From: Lamellibrachia columna
Taxonomy: Eukaryota; Annelida; Polychaeta; Sabellida; Siboglinidae
Direction of reading: 5' to 3'
Assembly: GCA_963662155.1 (NCBI GenBank)
Contig: OY759267.1
Coordinates: 35,692,976 to 35,756,975, forward strand
DNA length: 64,000 bases
The first letter of the stretch is position 1, and each line of letters starts with the position of its first letter. Shown here one piece after another: positions 20,711 to 32,005 of this stretch. The notes below the pieces were generated by a model. That model did no database searches and was not told where the DNA came from. It saw nothing but the letters and a program-made list of their open reading frames with translations. The position numbers and the translations under genes are program-made.

Positions 20711-21147
20711 GAGACAGGGGTCACGTGTGGTCAGGGGGAGGGGCTGTGTCCCAGTGGGCCAGGCTTGATCCCACTGTCAACAAGAGACAGGGGTCACGTG
20801 TGGTCAGGTGGAGGGGCTGTGTCCCAGTGGGCCAGGCTTGATCCCACTTTTAACAAGAGACAGGGGTCATGTGTGGTCGGGGGAGGGGCTGTGTCCCAGT
20901 GGGCCAGGCTTGATCCCACTGTCAACAAGAGACAGGGGTCACATGTGGTTAGGGGGAGGGGCTGTGTCCCAGTGGGCCAGGCTTGATCCCACTTTTAACA
21001 AGAGACAGGGGTCATGTGTGGTCAGGGGGAGGGGCTGTGTCCCAGTGGGCCAGGCTTGATCCCACTGTCAACAAGAGACAGGGGTCACATGTGGTTAGGG
21101 GGAGGGGCTGTGTCCCAGTGGGCCAGGCTTGATCCCACTGTCAACAA
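20711..21147. repeat. 73-bp minisatellite, 6 copies, dimeric
   Basis: Unit 'gagacaggggtcacgtgtgg' ... 'ccaggcttgatcccact'; starts at 20711, 20784, 20857, 20929, 21002 and 21075. Variants alternate: copies 3 and 5 carry 'tcatgtgtggtc', copies 4 and 6 carry 'tcacatgtggtt', so the last four form two 146-bp dimers. ORFs with the repeated peptide VSQWARLDPT are artefacts. Confidence 0.96.
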
Positions 21148-21355
21148 GACAACAACAACAACCCTGTTTTGGTAAGTTCCTAAATACTATGTTATACCTT
21201 AGAAAATGAATACTTTCAATTTACAATGGTACCAAAATGTCTACTAGAGAATTGTCCATCTTTCTGACATGACATTTCGAAAGCTTGCAGCCAGTAGCTG
21301 GTAGAACAGGTTAGAAAGTTAAGTCTATTCATGAATTAGTACTGTTACATAGTTA

Positions 21356-21460
21356 ATGTATTATGATAGACAAAATACATTATGATAGACAAATACATTA
21401 TGATAGACAAAATACATTATGATAGACAAAATACATTATGATAGACAAATATATTATGCA
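21356..21460. repeat. 18/19-bp minisatellite, about 5 copies
   Basis: Unit 'attatgatagacaaaatac', alternating with a version lacking one A. Confidence 0.92.
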
Positions 21461-21822
21461 GGGACTGTGCATGTGCCTTATTATTGTATAACATTATGTG
21501 CAGTTAATTAAGCCAGAATCAGACTGGAGCACTCTCCCTCTCTTTGACATTATCTTGATTAATCACCATGTGGCACTGGCTGGGTAGGGTGTGTGATGTA
21601 TTCCCAAGGGACAAGTGCTTGACAGCAAGCTAGGGTCACACTAGATAGTAACTTGTAAACAGGGATCAAATGTTTGGTTTGATCATTTAATGTAGTATTG
21701 ATATCTTAGTAAATTTCTGGTGACACCATTGTGTTAGCAAACATATAATAATGTAGTTAGTCACTCTTTTGTTTATTCATTTATAACTAGTTGTATATCA
21801 TTTACAGGTGCAGATGACCCCC

Positions 21823-21904
21823 TATAAAATGCAGGATGCGGTTGCACTGAGTCAGTGCTCAGACACATTATAACACTTTTGGTTAGGCCTGCAGTGCCCA
21901 GTTG
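21823..21904 (+). promoter_or_regulatory. candidate TATA + Inr core promoter and short exon
   Basis: TATAAAA at 21823-21829 is followed by TCAGT at 21852-21856, placing the Inr A 31 bp from the TATA T, the expected spacing for a pol II start. About 50 bp further a donor-like 'ggtgagtt' occurs near 21903. An acceptor 'tgtatgttttacag' at 22504-22517 and an AATAAA signal at 22544 follow, so a tiny two-exon transcript is conceivable. No meaningful ORF lies inside it. It could instead be a transposon or LTR promoter. Confidence 0.3.
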
Positions 21905-22644
21905 GGGTGAGTTATTTTTATTTTGGTTTCATGGATTGTCATGAAGTATTACTATTTTAATTTAGGTTAGGAAATATTTATTTTGACGGTCAGCCGTCAC
22001 TATATTAAGGAACTAATTATAGACATTGCATATATCATATGTGTGTGGGTATTAGTACTGATTCGTGTACTCATAGTCTCCAAGGATTGTGTACTTAATA
22101 CGTTATAATGGATGTTAAGCATAATTGATGCTGTGTTATTCATGGAATACATCAAATTTGTATTAATTTTAGCGGAATTTTAACTGAGTATATTTGTTGT
22201 ACACTTCACTTAGGAGTTGATACAGTGTTATTGGTACGTAGGGTTCATTTGACTGTATTTCCAACCTGGGAACACAGTGTTTAAAGACTATAAACCTATG
22301 CTTGTTATTGGTACGGAGACTGTCATGGATTATTGTTAGATAGAAATTTAGATACAAATACCACAGGTGCCAGCCTGCTATTTGGTGTCTGAGATAATCT
22401 ATAGGTAATAATTACGTATCAATGCAGGGAATAGATGTGTTTGACTCTGTTGATTAATGATCCTGTGTAACCATTGTAGTAGTGCATGTAGTAATAATAT
22501 TTTTGTATGTTTTACAGATTTTTATTTTTTCTATGTTATGCGTAATAAAGGAAATCACCATTTCCTGTCTTCATGCGATTCCACGGTTACATTCTACATT
22601 ATTCGGTTACAAAGACATTTTATGTATAGTTGATGATGACATGT

Positions 22645-22925
22645 GACTTGTGAAGCCCCCACCTTCCCCTCAGTCCACGTGTCGTATTTGACTTGTGAAG
22701 CCCCCACCTTCCCCTTAGTCCACGTGTCTTATTTGACTTGTGAAGCCCCCACCTTCCCCTCAGTCCACGTGTCGTATTTGACTTGAGAAGCCCCCACCTT
22801 CCCCTCAGTCCACGTGTCTTATTTGACTTGTGAAGCCCCCACCTTCCCCTCAGTCCACGTGTCGTATTTGACTTGTGAAGCCCCACCTTCCCCTCAGTCC
22901 ACGTGTCGTATTTGACTTGTGAAGC
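22645..22925. repeat. 45-bp minisatellite, about 6 copies
   Basis: Unit 'gacttgtgaagcccccacct' ... 'agtccacgtgtcgtattt', starts at 22645, 22690 and so on. Each unit has CACGTG. 45 bp is 15 codons, which is why the minus strand shows a periodic Gly/Arg/Trp ORF (22620-22886) that is not a gene. Confidence 0.96.
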
Positions 22926-23187
22926 TAAGGTATAAGGAAGAACTTAGGCTCTACATGAATACCTACTTTATATCTCCATGGAGATCGTACACAAAGGGAA
23001 CCAAACAAACAATACACAGCCGTCCACTATCCCAGTTCGTCAAATTATGTATTGATTAGGATAGCGGCTACTTTAGACATATACCATCGAATTAAGTCTT
23101 CGACTAAAACTTATTCAGTAGGTTTTGAAGGCATCGTCCTGAAAGAATTGCTCTGGTTAATAATAATGTTTACTATTAATAATGCCA

Positions 23188-23337
23188 CTAACTGAAGGCG
23201 TCAACAATATCATCAGTAGGAACTTTGAAGTGCTGTTCAAACCACTTTCGGATGGTGTCCGTTTTACCCTGATCAGTGCCCACCAAGTGGCCAACAAATA
23301 TATTTTCATTTGGCGAGCGATTTACTTTGTCTGCCAT
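23188..23337 (-). CDS. 49-codon ORF of unknown function
   Basis: Minus-strand ATG at 23337, stop TAG at 23190-23188. The peptide starts MADKVNRSPNENIFVGHLVG and ends HFKVPTDDIVDAFS. Its composition looks protein-like (charged, no low complexity) and is more credible than the Phe/Ile-rich plus-strand ORF covering the same DNA (23182-23460). I do not recognise it. It could be a first exon using an internal donor ('CAGG|gtaaaa'). Confidence 0.3.
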   Translation of the reverse strand: MADKVNRSPNENIFVGHLVGTDQGKTDTIRKWFEQHFKVPTDDIVDAFS

Positions 23338-23483
23338 TTTTGTTTCCAATTCATAACGAGTCTTAACGTGTATCGTTCAAAGAACATACTGTTGTACACG
23401 TTTGTGTTGGTCAACACTTCAAGGCCGGACGATGTCGTGTTAGGAAAATACGTAAAGTGAAATGAGACGACAGAAGGAAGACG

Positions 23484-23536
23484 GGGGGGGGGGTGGAGGT
23501 GGGGGGGTGATGGGGTGGTGGGGGGAGGGGGGGTTA
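23484..23536. repeat. poly-G / G-quadruplex-prone tract
   Basis: Runs of up to 10 G ('acgggggggggggtggaggt') separated by T or A over about 50 bp on the plus strand. Confidence 0.9.
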
Positions 23537-23669
23537 AGAAATTGGAATGAAGAAACAAAAAAGAAGGAGATGTGGAGTTAAAGTGTTTACATACTTGGAA
23601 ATATAATGAGAGTGAAGTATATCTTGAAAATTAGGAGTGGGGTCTTTTATTAGTTTTACTAACTTGCCA

Positions 23670-24285
23670 TAGGGGAGGCCGGGAGGGTTGGTGCAATTTT
23701 CAATTAAATAATTGTTTTCTTAATTTAATATAGATAGGATGCATACACTTGATATACGTATGTTCGCTCTTCCTTCATGTATTAGTATACATATTCAGGG
23801 ATTTCCTATCTATTGTGGCATTTATGATATTGCCCATTATCTGACCCCTCTTCACCAGCACCAACCTTCCCCTGTACTGGGTAAGTTGGCGCACCCCCAG
23901 GGTACGTTGGCGCATCCCATCAAATACACCAAAGGGGTTAGCAAACAGTCCTTTAATTCAATCCAAGGCACTGGACAGGCCACGAATAGGCTTTCAAACA
24001 ACACAATCACAGTTGTGACATATAGAATACAGATAACTCCCAGTACATTTTTCATGTAACCATTAGCTGCACACAGTTTGTTGGACCAATATCTTCGCGG
24101 ACCTATTTTTGTCAAATATTACGGGGGGACTGCATGGGTGTCAACGATGGACTAGGCTTCACCGATGGATCAGACTTCATTACTGACTTGCACGACACAC
24201 TGCGTGACTTTGGGGTTTGGTCTGACATGCGCCAACCCGCCCCAACTAAAAATGCGCCAACCCGCCCCAATTTGGTCGGCCGCTA
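23670..24285. other. region with 'ttggcgca' / 'gcgccaac' motifs in both orientations
   Basis: 'gggagggttggtgcaattt' (23685), 'gtaagttggcgcacccc' and 'gtacgttggcgcatccc' (23880-23920) face 'gcgccaacccgccccaa' (24232 and 24255). Opposed copies about 0.6 kb apart suggest a decayed element with subterminal inverted repeats, but no target-site duplication was found. Confidence 0.4.
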
Positions 24286-25600
24286 TTTGCGTGACACAAT
24301 AAATACAATATGCAGGGAAAGATGATTTACTTCCTTTCGATGTGTGCCCAAAATGTGATACCTTAATCATGTTGCCTCCCACAGTACATGACCAGTAAGC
24401 AAGGACGGATCTAGGCTTGCTGGCAGGGGTTCTACTTATTTTAAGGGTTAATATTAGCCAGCTTATAATACTTCAGTCTTTACATCATTGACACTAGTTC
24501 CGATGTAGGCCTATATGCGTTGTTCTTTACCATAATATTTGCCACGGACACTGGGGGGGGGGTCTAAAACCTGCACCATGGCCGTGGGGTCTTGAGACCC
24601 CCAGTACACCCTGGATCAGCTGTTTTTAGGTACCCATGGTGTAGAAGACATTTATCATGTTTCAGTTTTTTTACTCTCATGTTGTGGAAAAGTTAAAAGC
24701 TGTAACAGCTTTTGCGTAGCATCATTTTTATGGCCGATATCTTGTTGTGTGGTATGTAACGTTGGCTTCGTATAACCTCAGGATTAGTGCAATATAAAAA
24801 AAAATTCCTTCAAACCTTCAAGCTTCCTCTGGGTATTGATTTCTTCTGTAGACTGCTCTGATCTCGTTGTTGCCTCTTGAGTGAGTGTTTGAAGACAATA
24901 GCAAGGGCATGCAGGGTAGATGTCATGTTTTGTACTTAAGGGCCCTTGAATGCATTAGATAGTGCCAAATCCAGGCTGTACAAGCACACATTAAGATTAA
25001 TTATCAAGTTAGAGTAAAAAAAAAACAGAGGCAGCCCCTATATTGAAGTATGCTAACAATGTATGCTAACAATGCCCCTATAATGAAGACAGCGTGTGGA
25101 CAACGACTACGTAATTCGGTTGGGTGGGCAACTAGTTCCTGTAACATTACTGCACGTGCAGTTTTATATGGTTTTCAGTCTCTGCTAAGTACAAATCTAT
25201 TTCGCCAAACACAAATGTTCCAAACCACCCATAGCTCAAAACTGTAGTTGATGAAACTAAAAGGGAGTACAACATTCTACATTATTCTTCCCCTATTGTT
25301 CACTTTATGCGATTATATAGGACTTCGCTCTGCTTTGTATTTGTTCTTATTGTATAGAGTTACAATAAATTTGAATTGAATTTTTTAGTACAGTCGACTA
25401 AACTGATTCATTCAGATAGAGGTACTTTTATGTGGATTAAATATATCCATTTAGCAGGTCCATAAACAACTGTTTTATTCAAATTTGTGCTTAGTGTAAG
25501 GTGAAAACGTCGTGCTACTTCACTGAATAAAAGTGTTCTCTCCCCTTTGCAGGCAAATTCCAAATGTATGTTGTCATGACCAACCAGTTCTTCATTGGCA
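24286..25600. other. no gene; possible LINE 3' end
   Basis: The stretch near 25340-25385, ending 'acaataaatttgaattgaa', resembles the 3' termini of L2/Daphne-type LINEs with a short AATTG-like tail. There is no RT upstream. The remainder is unremarkable. Confidence 0.35.
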
Positions 25601-25609
25601 ATCAACTCG

Positions 25610-25930
25610 CAGCACTCAGTAGGACAGGCAAGGTCAGGGTGTGGCACGCCACGGCACTGAACTGGCAGTTAAATATCTCATGATTGCTGCACTCAGTATG
25701 ACATGCAAGGTCGGGGTGTGGCATACAATGAAAGAACTTGCAGGTAAATCTTTCACCGTGGAAGATTTTTCGCTCACATTGGCTCCATTCAATATGACAG
25801 GCAATGTCGGGGTATGGCATGCCATGGCACAGAACTGGCAGGTAAATCATACGGTGGCTGCACTCAACAGGGCAGGCAAGGTCGGGGTGTGCCATGCCAT
25901 GACACGACACAGAACTGGCAGGTAAGGCTC
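25610..25930. repeat. degenerate ~75-95-bp tandem repeat, 4 copies
   Basis: Each copy has 'gacaggcaaggtcggggtgt', 'ggcatgccatg(g)cac' and 'gaactggcaggtaaat'. The last part resembles a splice donor, so the unit may derive from an exon end. A related string (ATGACAGTTnTGGGTGTTGC-type) recurs at 42485, 49275 and 59280. The large minus-strand ORF 25602-26015 is the repeat read through. Confidence 0.75.
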
Positions 25931-27600
25931 CTCGTGACGGCCAATCAGTGGTCTCTAGGGGGTCGCAGTGGAGATAGTTTTGTATAAGTATATGGACAAA
26001 TGAAATGTTATGCAAATGAGCAAAATTGCACCAGCAATTCGCTATTTCTATGAGGATGTTGTTTCATCATATTTTAATTGTCATCTTTTGAATGAAACTG
26101 TGATGTGTATTTCATAAATATCTTGCAAATACAGCAGTTTTTGAGATTTGTGCATTAAGGTAAAAAGTATTAAAGTATAGCTAATGTGTCCTTGATATAC
26201 CCATATTCGTTGTAATAATTAAAAATAACTGAAGCTTTATATTTACTTGTCATCACGATTAACATGCTTTGCGTTATAACCGTGACAAAACAGATAAATA
26301 AAACACAGTGTGCATGTTTTTTATGCTAGAAAATAAGAAAATATTAGTAGGGGCATTGAAAAACGTGTTGTTGCTATTTTTTAATGATGATAACCAGGTC
26401 ACTTTTATATAACGTTTATGCACTCTTATATCCACAGTTGTGTAATTTAAGATAAAATATACAAGAGAAAGCTTGATTCTCTTTTCAATTAATCCAAATT
26501 GAAGCATTGATTATGATTACAGCTAAAGTCATATTAGTCTGGATGGATACGGTTAGGACACAGCTAATTTCCATGACATGATCAGCCTGGCTTGATGCCC
26601 TTGGCATCATTCAAGGTCATCTCCATAGAGAACGTGGAACCACACCTTCAGTATATCCACAGTAACGGCTTTGGTAAGTCACATTGAGAGGATCTTGAAT
26701 TACAAGCATTAGATATTTAAGTAAATTAGTATATATAATGTTACGTAATAATTTTTTTATATACCTTCCATTGTGCTGTTTTCTAGAAAGTGCTGTCTGT
26801 GTGGAAATATGGATAACTATAGTTGCTATTCTTGGTGTTTTATTGGGAAACTGGGCACCTCTTTGTTGTTAGTGTGGACCCGCCTGTTATGTGAAGAGGA
26901 ATGCTTTTATTTAAGAAAAAATAACAACTCCTAATAATTCTTACATCCGTAAATACAAATTATAATAATTATACATACTTCGACCAATCAAAAGTGTATA
27001 ATGGATAGACAAAATCGTTGCATGCAATAGGAGCATAAGTTGATAAGACAATAGGGTCATGAGATACATGAATTTAATAGTAAAATTCGAGGAGCCACCT
27101 TAATTTTTTATTAACTCAAATTACTGGGCCAGCAATTTGCATTTTTACTGATGTGACTGCTTAAATAATAAATTACTAACTGTAATTCATTGTACGTCTC
27201 CAAAGACAGTCAAAATAAACCTCAGTAACTGGACAATTTGCAGACATTCTGTATATATAAAGCAGTAGAAGAACAATATCCAGGATATATTTTGTCTAAT
27301 AAACAGTATTTCCGGAATAGAGTCCATGTATTTAAAGATAGGATATTGTCCAGATAATATTGGTAGGGATACAATCAGGCGGAAACGTTAACTTATATAT
27401 GGTCCGACTCATGACGTCGGACGGAGCAGGCCGCGTTTCGTTGAGCTCTCGTATGACGATGTTCTCTTGTTACAAATGCGACGGAAAATAATGAAGTTAT
27501 CTAATGGCATCGAACTTCCAACGATCCGTACGATGAATCTGGTGAGATAAACATTCACAATACCCTAAGATGGGGGTGGATTTGCACATAATATATGGGT
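25931..27600. other. no confirmed gene
   Basis: One exon-like segment ends at a gtaagt donor near 26671 and reads ASFKVISIENVEPHLQYIHS in frame, with a weak acceptor; family unknown. The remainder is AT-rich. 27400-27520 is locally CpG-rich. Confidence 0.35.
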
Positions 27601-27689
27601 CTGTCAGATTCAGCGTGCTGCCATATTGAACGTCCATCTTGGACATGCCACATTTGACACACCTATCAGATGTGTAACCAACGACAATA

Positions 27690-28265
27690 AGACATCATGC
27701 CGCCCAAGCATCGCCAAAAAAAGCTCGTCAGAGGCTACTCGCTTTGAAGGTATTGACGAGAAAATCAAACAACTTGAAAGTAGAGTCGACTTGTTAGAAT
27801 CGGCCAACGACAGCATCGAGCAATATTCTAGAAGATCCAATTTGAGAATAGAAGGAATACCCGAATCTGTAGGTATTGGTGAAATTGAAAATGCAATCCT
27901 AGACATTGTCAATGATCATATGAAGTTAACCTCAGTCCTGCAGTCTCAGAGAGATTGAGCGAGCGCACAGAATTGGCCGCCCTAAAACGGATGGAGGGCG
28001 ACCACGCACTAAGATTTTTACACTAAATAGCGAACGTCGGAGGGACATACACAGCTCGAATCAACCTAAAACATCACAATACAGCCTCGGGTCTAAACCT
28101 TCGTTTATTTGTTAATGAACACCTCACGAAAACTCGTTCTGAACTTCTGTATGAACTTGGAAAAAAAATGAACTGATTTCTGACTGTTGGTCTTTCAATA
28201 GGAATATCTTGTACACAGACACTCAGGGTGTTGTCCATCAAGTACGAAGTAAACAGGACGCATGT
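27690..28265 (+). mobile_element. LINE ORF1 (coiled coil + RRM-like) relic
   Basis: A coiled-coil segment (IDEKIKQLESRVDLLESAND) leads into YSRRSNLRIEGIPES, the start of the RRM-like domain of L1-type ORF1 proteins. The frame breaks at about 27957. After a shift come RAHRIGRPKTDGGRPRTKIF, then FVNEHLTKTRSELLYELGKK and, after another shift, WSFNRNILYTDTQG, all in the order expected of ORF1p. These proteins bind the element's RNA. At least two frameshifts make it non-functional, and no ORF2 is visible nearby. Confidence 0.85.
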
Positions 28266-28679
28266 TTCAAGGTGCGCAGTGTTTGACGCCTGCGTTACGT
28301 AACTCCTGTGAACATTCCCGAGACACAGCTGCGTCAAATGACGTAAGCATTGTCTGGCACTTGCACACTTGCACACCTTCAATTAATATAACCTATCCAT
28401 GTTATACGGATAGATGATTTATTACAGAGTATCATTTTATTTTTCAGACTAAATACAATTACAGTAATCTATTTAGTTATGCTGATTTGTAGTTGGTACA
28501 TGCCAAATCAAGGCAGTAGGTTAATATATTACTAGTTTTTGTTTAAAAAAAAAAAATTCGATATCAAGAATATAACCACCTAAGCCTATGTGCGCATATC
28601 ATTTAATGGGCACGTGAGATTATTAATGATTGGCAGACCTATCTCACCATTGTATTGTGACTTGTATTATCACCATTAC

Positions 28680-28890
28680 TCTCGGTACCTCGATGGTAAG
28701 CACGTTGAACAATCCCAAGGACTGGATAGCGTGCTGTATAACAACGTACCTTTACTTGAGGTTTTCTTACAGGTGTTGGGGTAGTTTTTTTGGTGGACCG
28801 AGAGTAAATAGTATAAAGGATCACTTCAATCGGATCGTTGTTGCCTATCCCCATTTTGTGTGTTACACAAGTAGGTGTCATAATGTCGAA
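28680..28890 (+). repeat. repeat shared with 49408-49610
   Basis: Colinear with 49408-49610: 'aagcacgttgaacaatccca', 'ggatcacttcaatcggatcg', 'gcctatccccattttgtgtg'. The 49-kb copy has an acceptor 'gatgtttttgcag' and an open segment reading NNFGGPRVNNIKGHFNRI, ALAYPHFVCW. Here the corresponding frame is broken. It may be an exon of an unknown mobile or multigene family. Confidence 0.6.
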
Positions 28891-29129
28891 TTTCTGCGAA
28901 TTGCTATTATATGAACTATTTTCCTGAATATGGTGAGGTAAATGTTAGAGTGTATATAGACGAATTGCATCGACAAGTTATGCAATAATAGTATCCAAGT
29001 GTGGTGTGGGAGCCCACATTGGAAGTTTATTGTTAGGCATGGGGCATGACCAGGTTATGCAATAATTGTACCCATGATGTTTTCGCTTTTGGCGTGGTAC
29101 ATTATATTAAAAGGGGTATCAACGTAATG

Positions 29130-29530
29130 GGACCGTCCACGATACGTTCGTCGTCTCCAAGTCATGTTGACGGCCGACTTACAGAGCGTTCAGCCGACTG
29201 TTCAACTGCCTTCCCCGCGCGCGCGACACCAGTGCGTCCGCACGAGCTATCGTCACGACACGTTAGCCGTCGTCACGACACGTTAGCCGTCGTCACGACA
29301 CGTTAGCCGTCGTCACGACACGTTAGCCGTCTCCACGACATATTGCCGGCTGACATACTGTACGTCCAGCTGACCGTTCAACTGTCTTCCCCGTGTGTGA
29401 CACCAGAGCGTCCGCGTCAGCCGCCGTCATGAAACATCGCCGTCTCCACGATCTATTGACATCTGGCTTACTATCGTCCAGCCGACAACAACCTCGACAT
29501 CACTGCGGTCGAACGTATTCTGCTGCCGGT
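29130..29530. repeat. CpG-rich island with 20-bp x4 tandem repeat
   Basis: 29251-29330 is exactly four copies of cgtcacgacacgttagccgt. The surrounding 400 bp is rich in CG dinucleotides ('ccccgcgcgcgcgacacc'), unlike the AT-rich flanks. No promoter elements or gene could be tied to it. ORF 29046-29306 follows the repeat. Confidence 0.85.
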
Positions 29531-29547
29531 GAGATTATGTGACCGCC

Positions 29548-32005
29548 CAGCAAACACATAACATTTTTATAACATTTGATAAAGGTTATATACATGTTAT
29601 AACGAAAACATTTTTCAATAACATTTCGTAAATGTAAATAAAATGTTATGTAAAATTTCAGAAACATCATACAGATGTTTTTAAGATAACGTAATTTTAC
29701 ATTTTTCAGTGATGTTTTTAAAACATCATCAAAACATTCCCATCAAACACAATAATGTTTTAAAAACATCAGAAAAATGTTTCCTCAAATGTCATAATAA
29801 TGTTTTTTTAATGTTATAATGATATCAAAATGTGCCATCTTGGAAACATTTGAAAAACATTTTTGAACAATGTTTTTTTAAAATATATATATAACATCAT
29901 GAAAACATGTTTGACAAAGGAACCTAAACATCACAAAAATGCTATTTTAACGTTGTATTAAAAATTTCACTTTGAAAGGTATAAGAAAAGCTTTGATTTT
30001 ATGGCTGAGCCCAGCAAACACAATACTGTTTTAAAAACATCAGAAAAATGTTTCCTCAAATGTCATAATAATGTTTTTTTAATGTTATAATGATATCAAA
30101 ATGTGCCGACTTGGAAACATTTGAAAAACCTTTTTGAACAATGTTTTATTAAAACATATATATAACATCATAAAAACATGTTTGACAAAGGAACATAAAC
30201 ATCAAAAAAAATTTATTTTAATGTTTTATTAAAAATTTCACTTTGAAAGGTATCAAAAAAGCTTTGATTTTATGGCTAAACCCAGCAAACACAATACTGT
30301 TTTAAAAACATCAGAACAATGTTTTCTAAAATGTCATAAAATGTTTTTTTTATGTTATAATAATATCAAAATGTGCCATCTTGGAAACATTTGAAAATCC
30401 TTTTTGAACAATGTTTTATTAAAACATATATATAACATCATAAAAACATGTTTGACAAAGGAACATAAACATCACAAAAATGTTATTTTAATGTTTTATT
30501 AAAACATTTAACTTTGAAAGGTATCAGAAAAGCTTTGATTTTATGGCTGAACCCAGCCAATACTATACTGCTTTAAAAACATCAGAATTTTGTTTCTAAA
30601 ATGTCATAAAAATGTTTTTTTTAAATGCTATAATAATATAAAAATGTGCCATCTTGGAAACATTTGAAAAACATTGTTGAACAATGTTTTATTAAAACAT
30701 ATATATAGCATCATAAAAACAATTTTGACAAAGGAACATAAACATCACAAAAATTTTATTTTAATGTTTTATTAAAACATTTCACTTTGAAAGGTATCAG
30801 AAAAGCTTTGATGTTATGGCTGAGCCCAGCAAGCACAATACTGTTTAAAAAAACATCAGAAAAATGTTTTCTAAAATGTCATAAAAATGTTTTTGTATAT
30901 TCTATAATGATATAAAAATTTGCCATCTTGGAAACATTTGAAAAACATTGTTCAAAAATGTTTTATTAAAATATATATATAACATCATAAAAACATTTTT
31001 GACAAAGGAAAATAACATCAAAAAAAAATTATTTTAATGTTTTATTAAAACATTTCACTTTGAAAGGTATCAGAAAAGCTTTAATTTTATGGCTGAGCCC
31101 AGCAAACACAATACTGTTTTAAAAACATAAGAATTTTTTTCTCAAAAATGTAATACATTTTTTTTTTAATGTTATAATAATATCAAAATGTGCCATCTTG
31201 GAAACATTTGAAAAACCTTTTTGAACAATGTTTTATTAAAACATATATATAACATCATAAAAACATGTTTGACAAAGGAACATAAACATCAAAAAAAATT
31301 TATTTTAATGTTTTATTAAAAATTTCACTTTGAAAAGTATCAAAAAAGCTTTGATTTTATGGCTAAACCCAGCAAACACAATACTGTTTTAAAAACATCA
31401 GAACAATGTTTTCTAAAATGTCATAAAAATGTTTTTTTTATGTTATAATAATATCAAAATGTGCCATCTTGGAAACATTTGAAAAACCTTTTTGAACAAT
31501 GTTTTATTAAAACATATATATATAACATCATAAAAACATGTTTGACAAAGGAACATAAACATCACAAAAATGTTATTTTAATGTTTTATTAAAAATTTCA
31601 CTTTGAAAGGTATCAAAAAAGCTTTGATTTTATGGCTAAACCCAGCAAACACAATACTGTTTTAAAAACATCAGAAAAATGTTTTCTAAAATGTCATAAC
31701 AATGTTTTTTTAATGTTATAATAATATCAAAATGTGCCATCTTGGAAACATTTGATAAACCTTTTTTGAACAATGTTTTATTAAAACATATATATAACAT
31801 CATAAAAACATTTTTGACAAAGGAGCATAACATCACAAAAAATTTATTTTAATGTTTTATTAAAACATTTCACTTTGAAAGGTATCAGAAAAGCTTTAAT
31901 TTTTTGGCTGAGCCCAGCAAACACAATACTGTTTTAAAAACATCAGACATTTTTTTCAAAAATGTAATAACATTTTTTTTTTTATGTTATAATAATATCA
32001 AAATG
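29548..32005. repeat. AT-rich ~272-bp satellite array
   Basis: The anchor 'cccagcaaacaca' recurs at 30011, 30282, 30553, 30826, 31099, 31369, 31642 and 31914, i.e. periods of 270-273 bp, preceded by a more divergent segment (29548-29990) that also begins 'cccagcaaacaca'. Inside each unit the motif 'atgttttattaaaacat' and other 'aatgtttt/aaaacat' inverted pairs recur. The array stops abruptly inside a unit at 32005, where it meets CpG-rich DNA ('gcgaagcgaagccagcgaca'). Confidence 0.96.

Noticed and set aside
20659..21059. Overlapping ORFs with VSQWARLDPT repeats
   Set aside because: 73-bp minisatellite read in three frames.
22620..22886. Periodic Gly/Arg/Trp/His ORF that could suggest a repeat protein
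   Set aside because: The 45-bp minisatellite happens to be a multiple of three; no start context, splice sites or partner exons.
25602..26015. 137-residue minus-strand ORF with repeated CHGMPYPDIACH-like segments
   Set aside because: Four degenerate tandem units read in one frame; Cys/His pattern does not match a zinc-finger spacing consistently.
29548..32005. CRISPR-like array (regular anchor every ~272 bp)
   Set aside because: Units are similar over their entire length, so there are no unique spacers, and the context is eukaryotic; it is a satellite.
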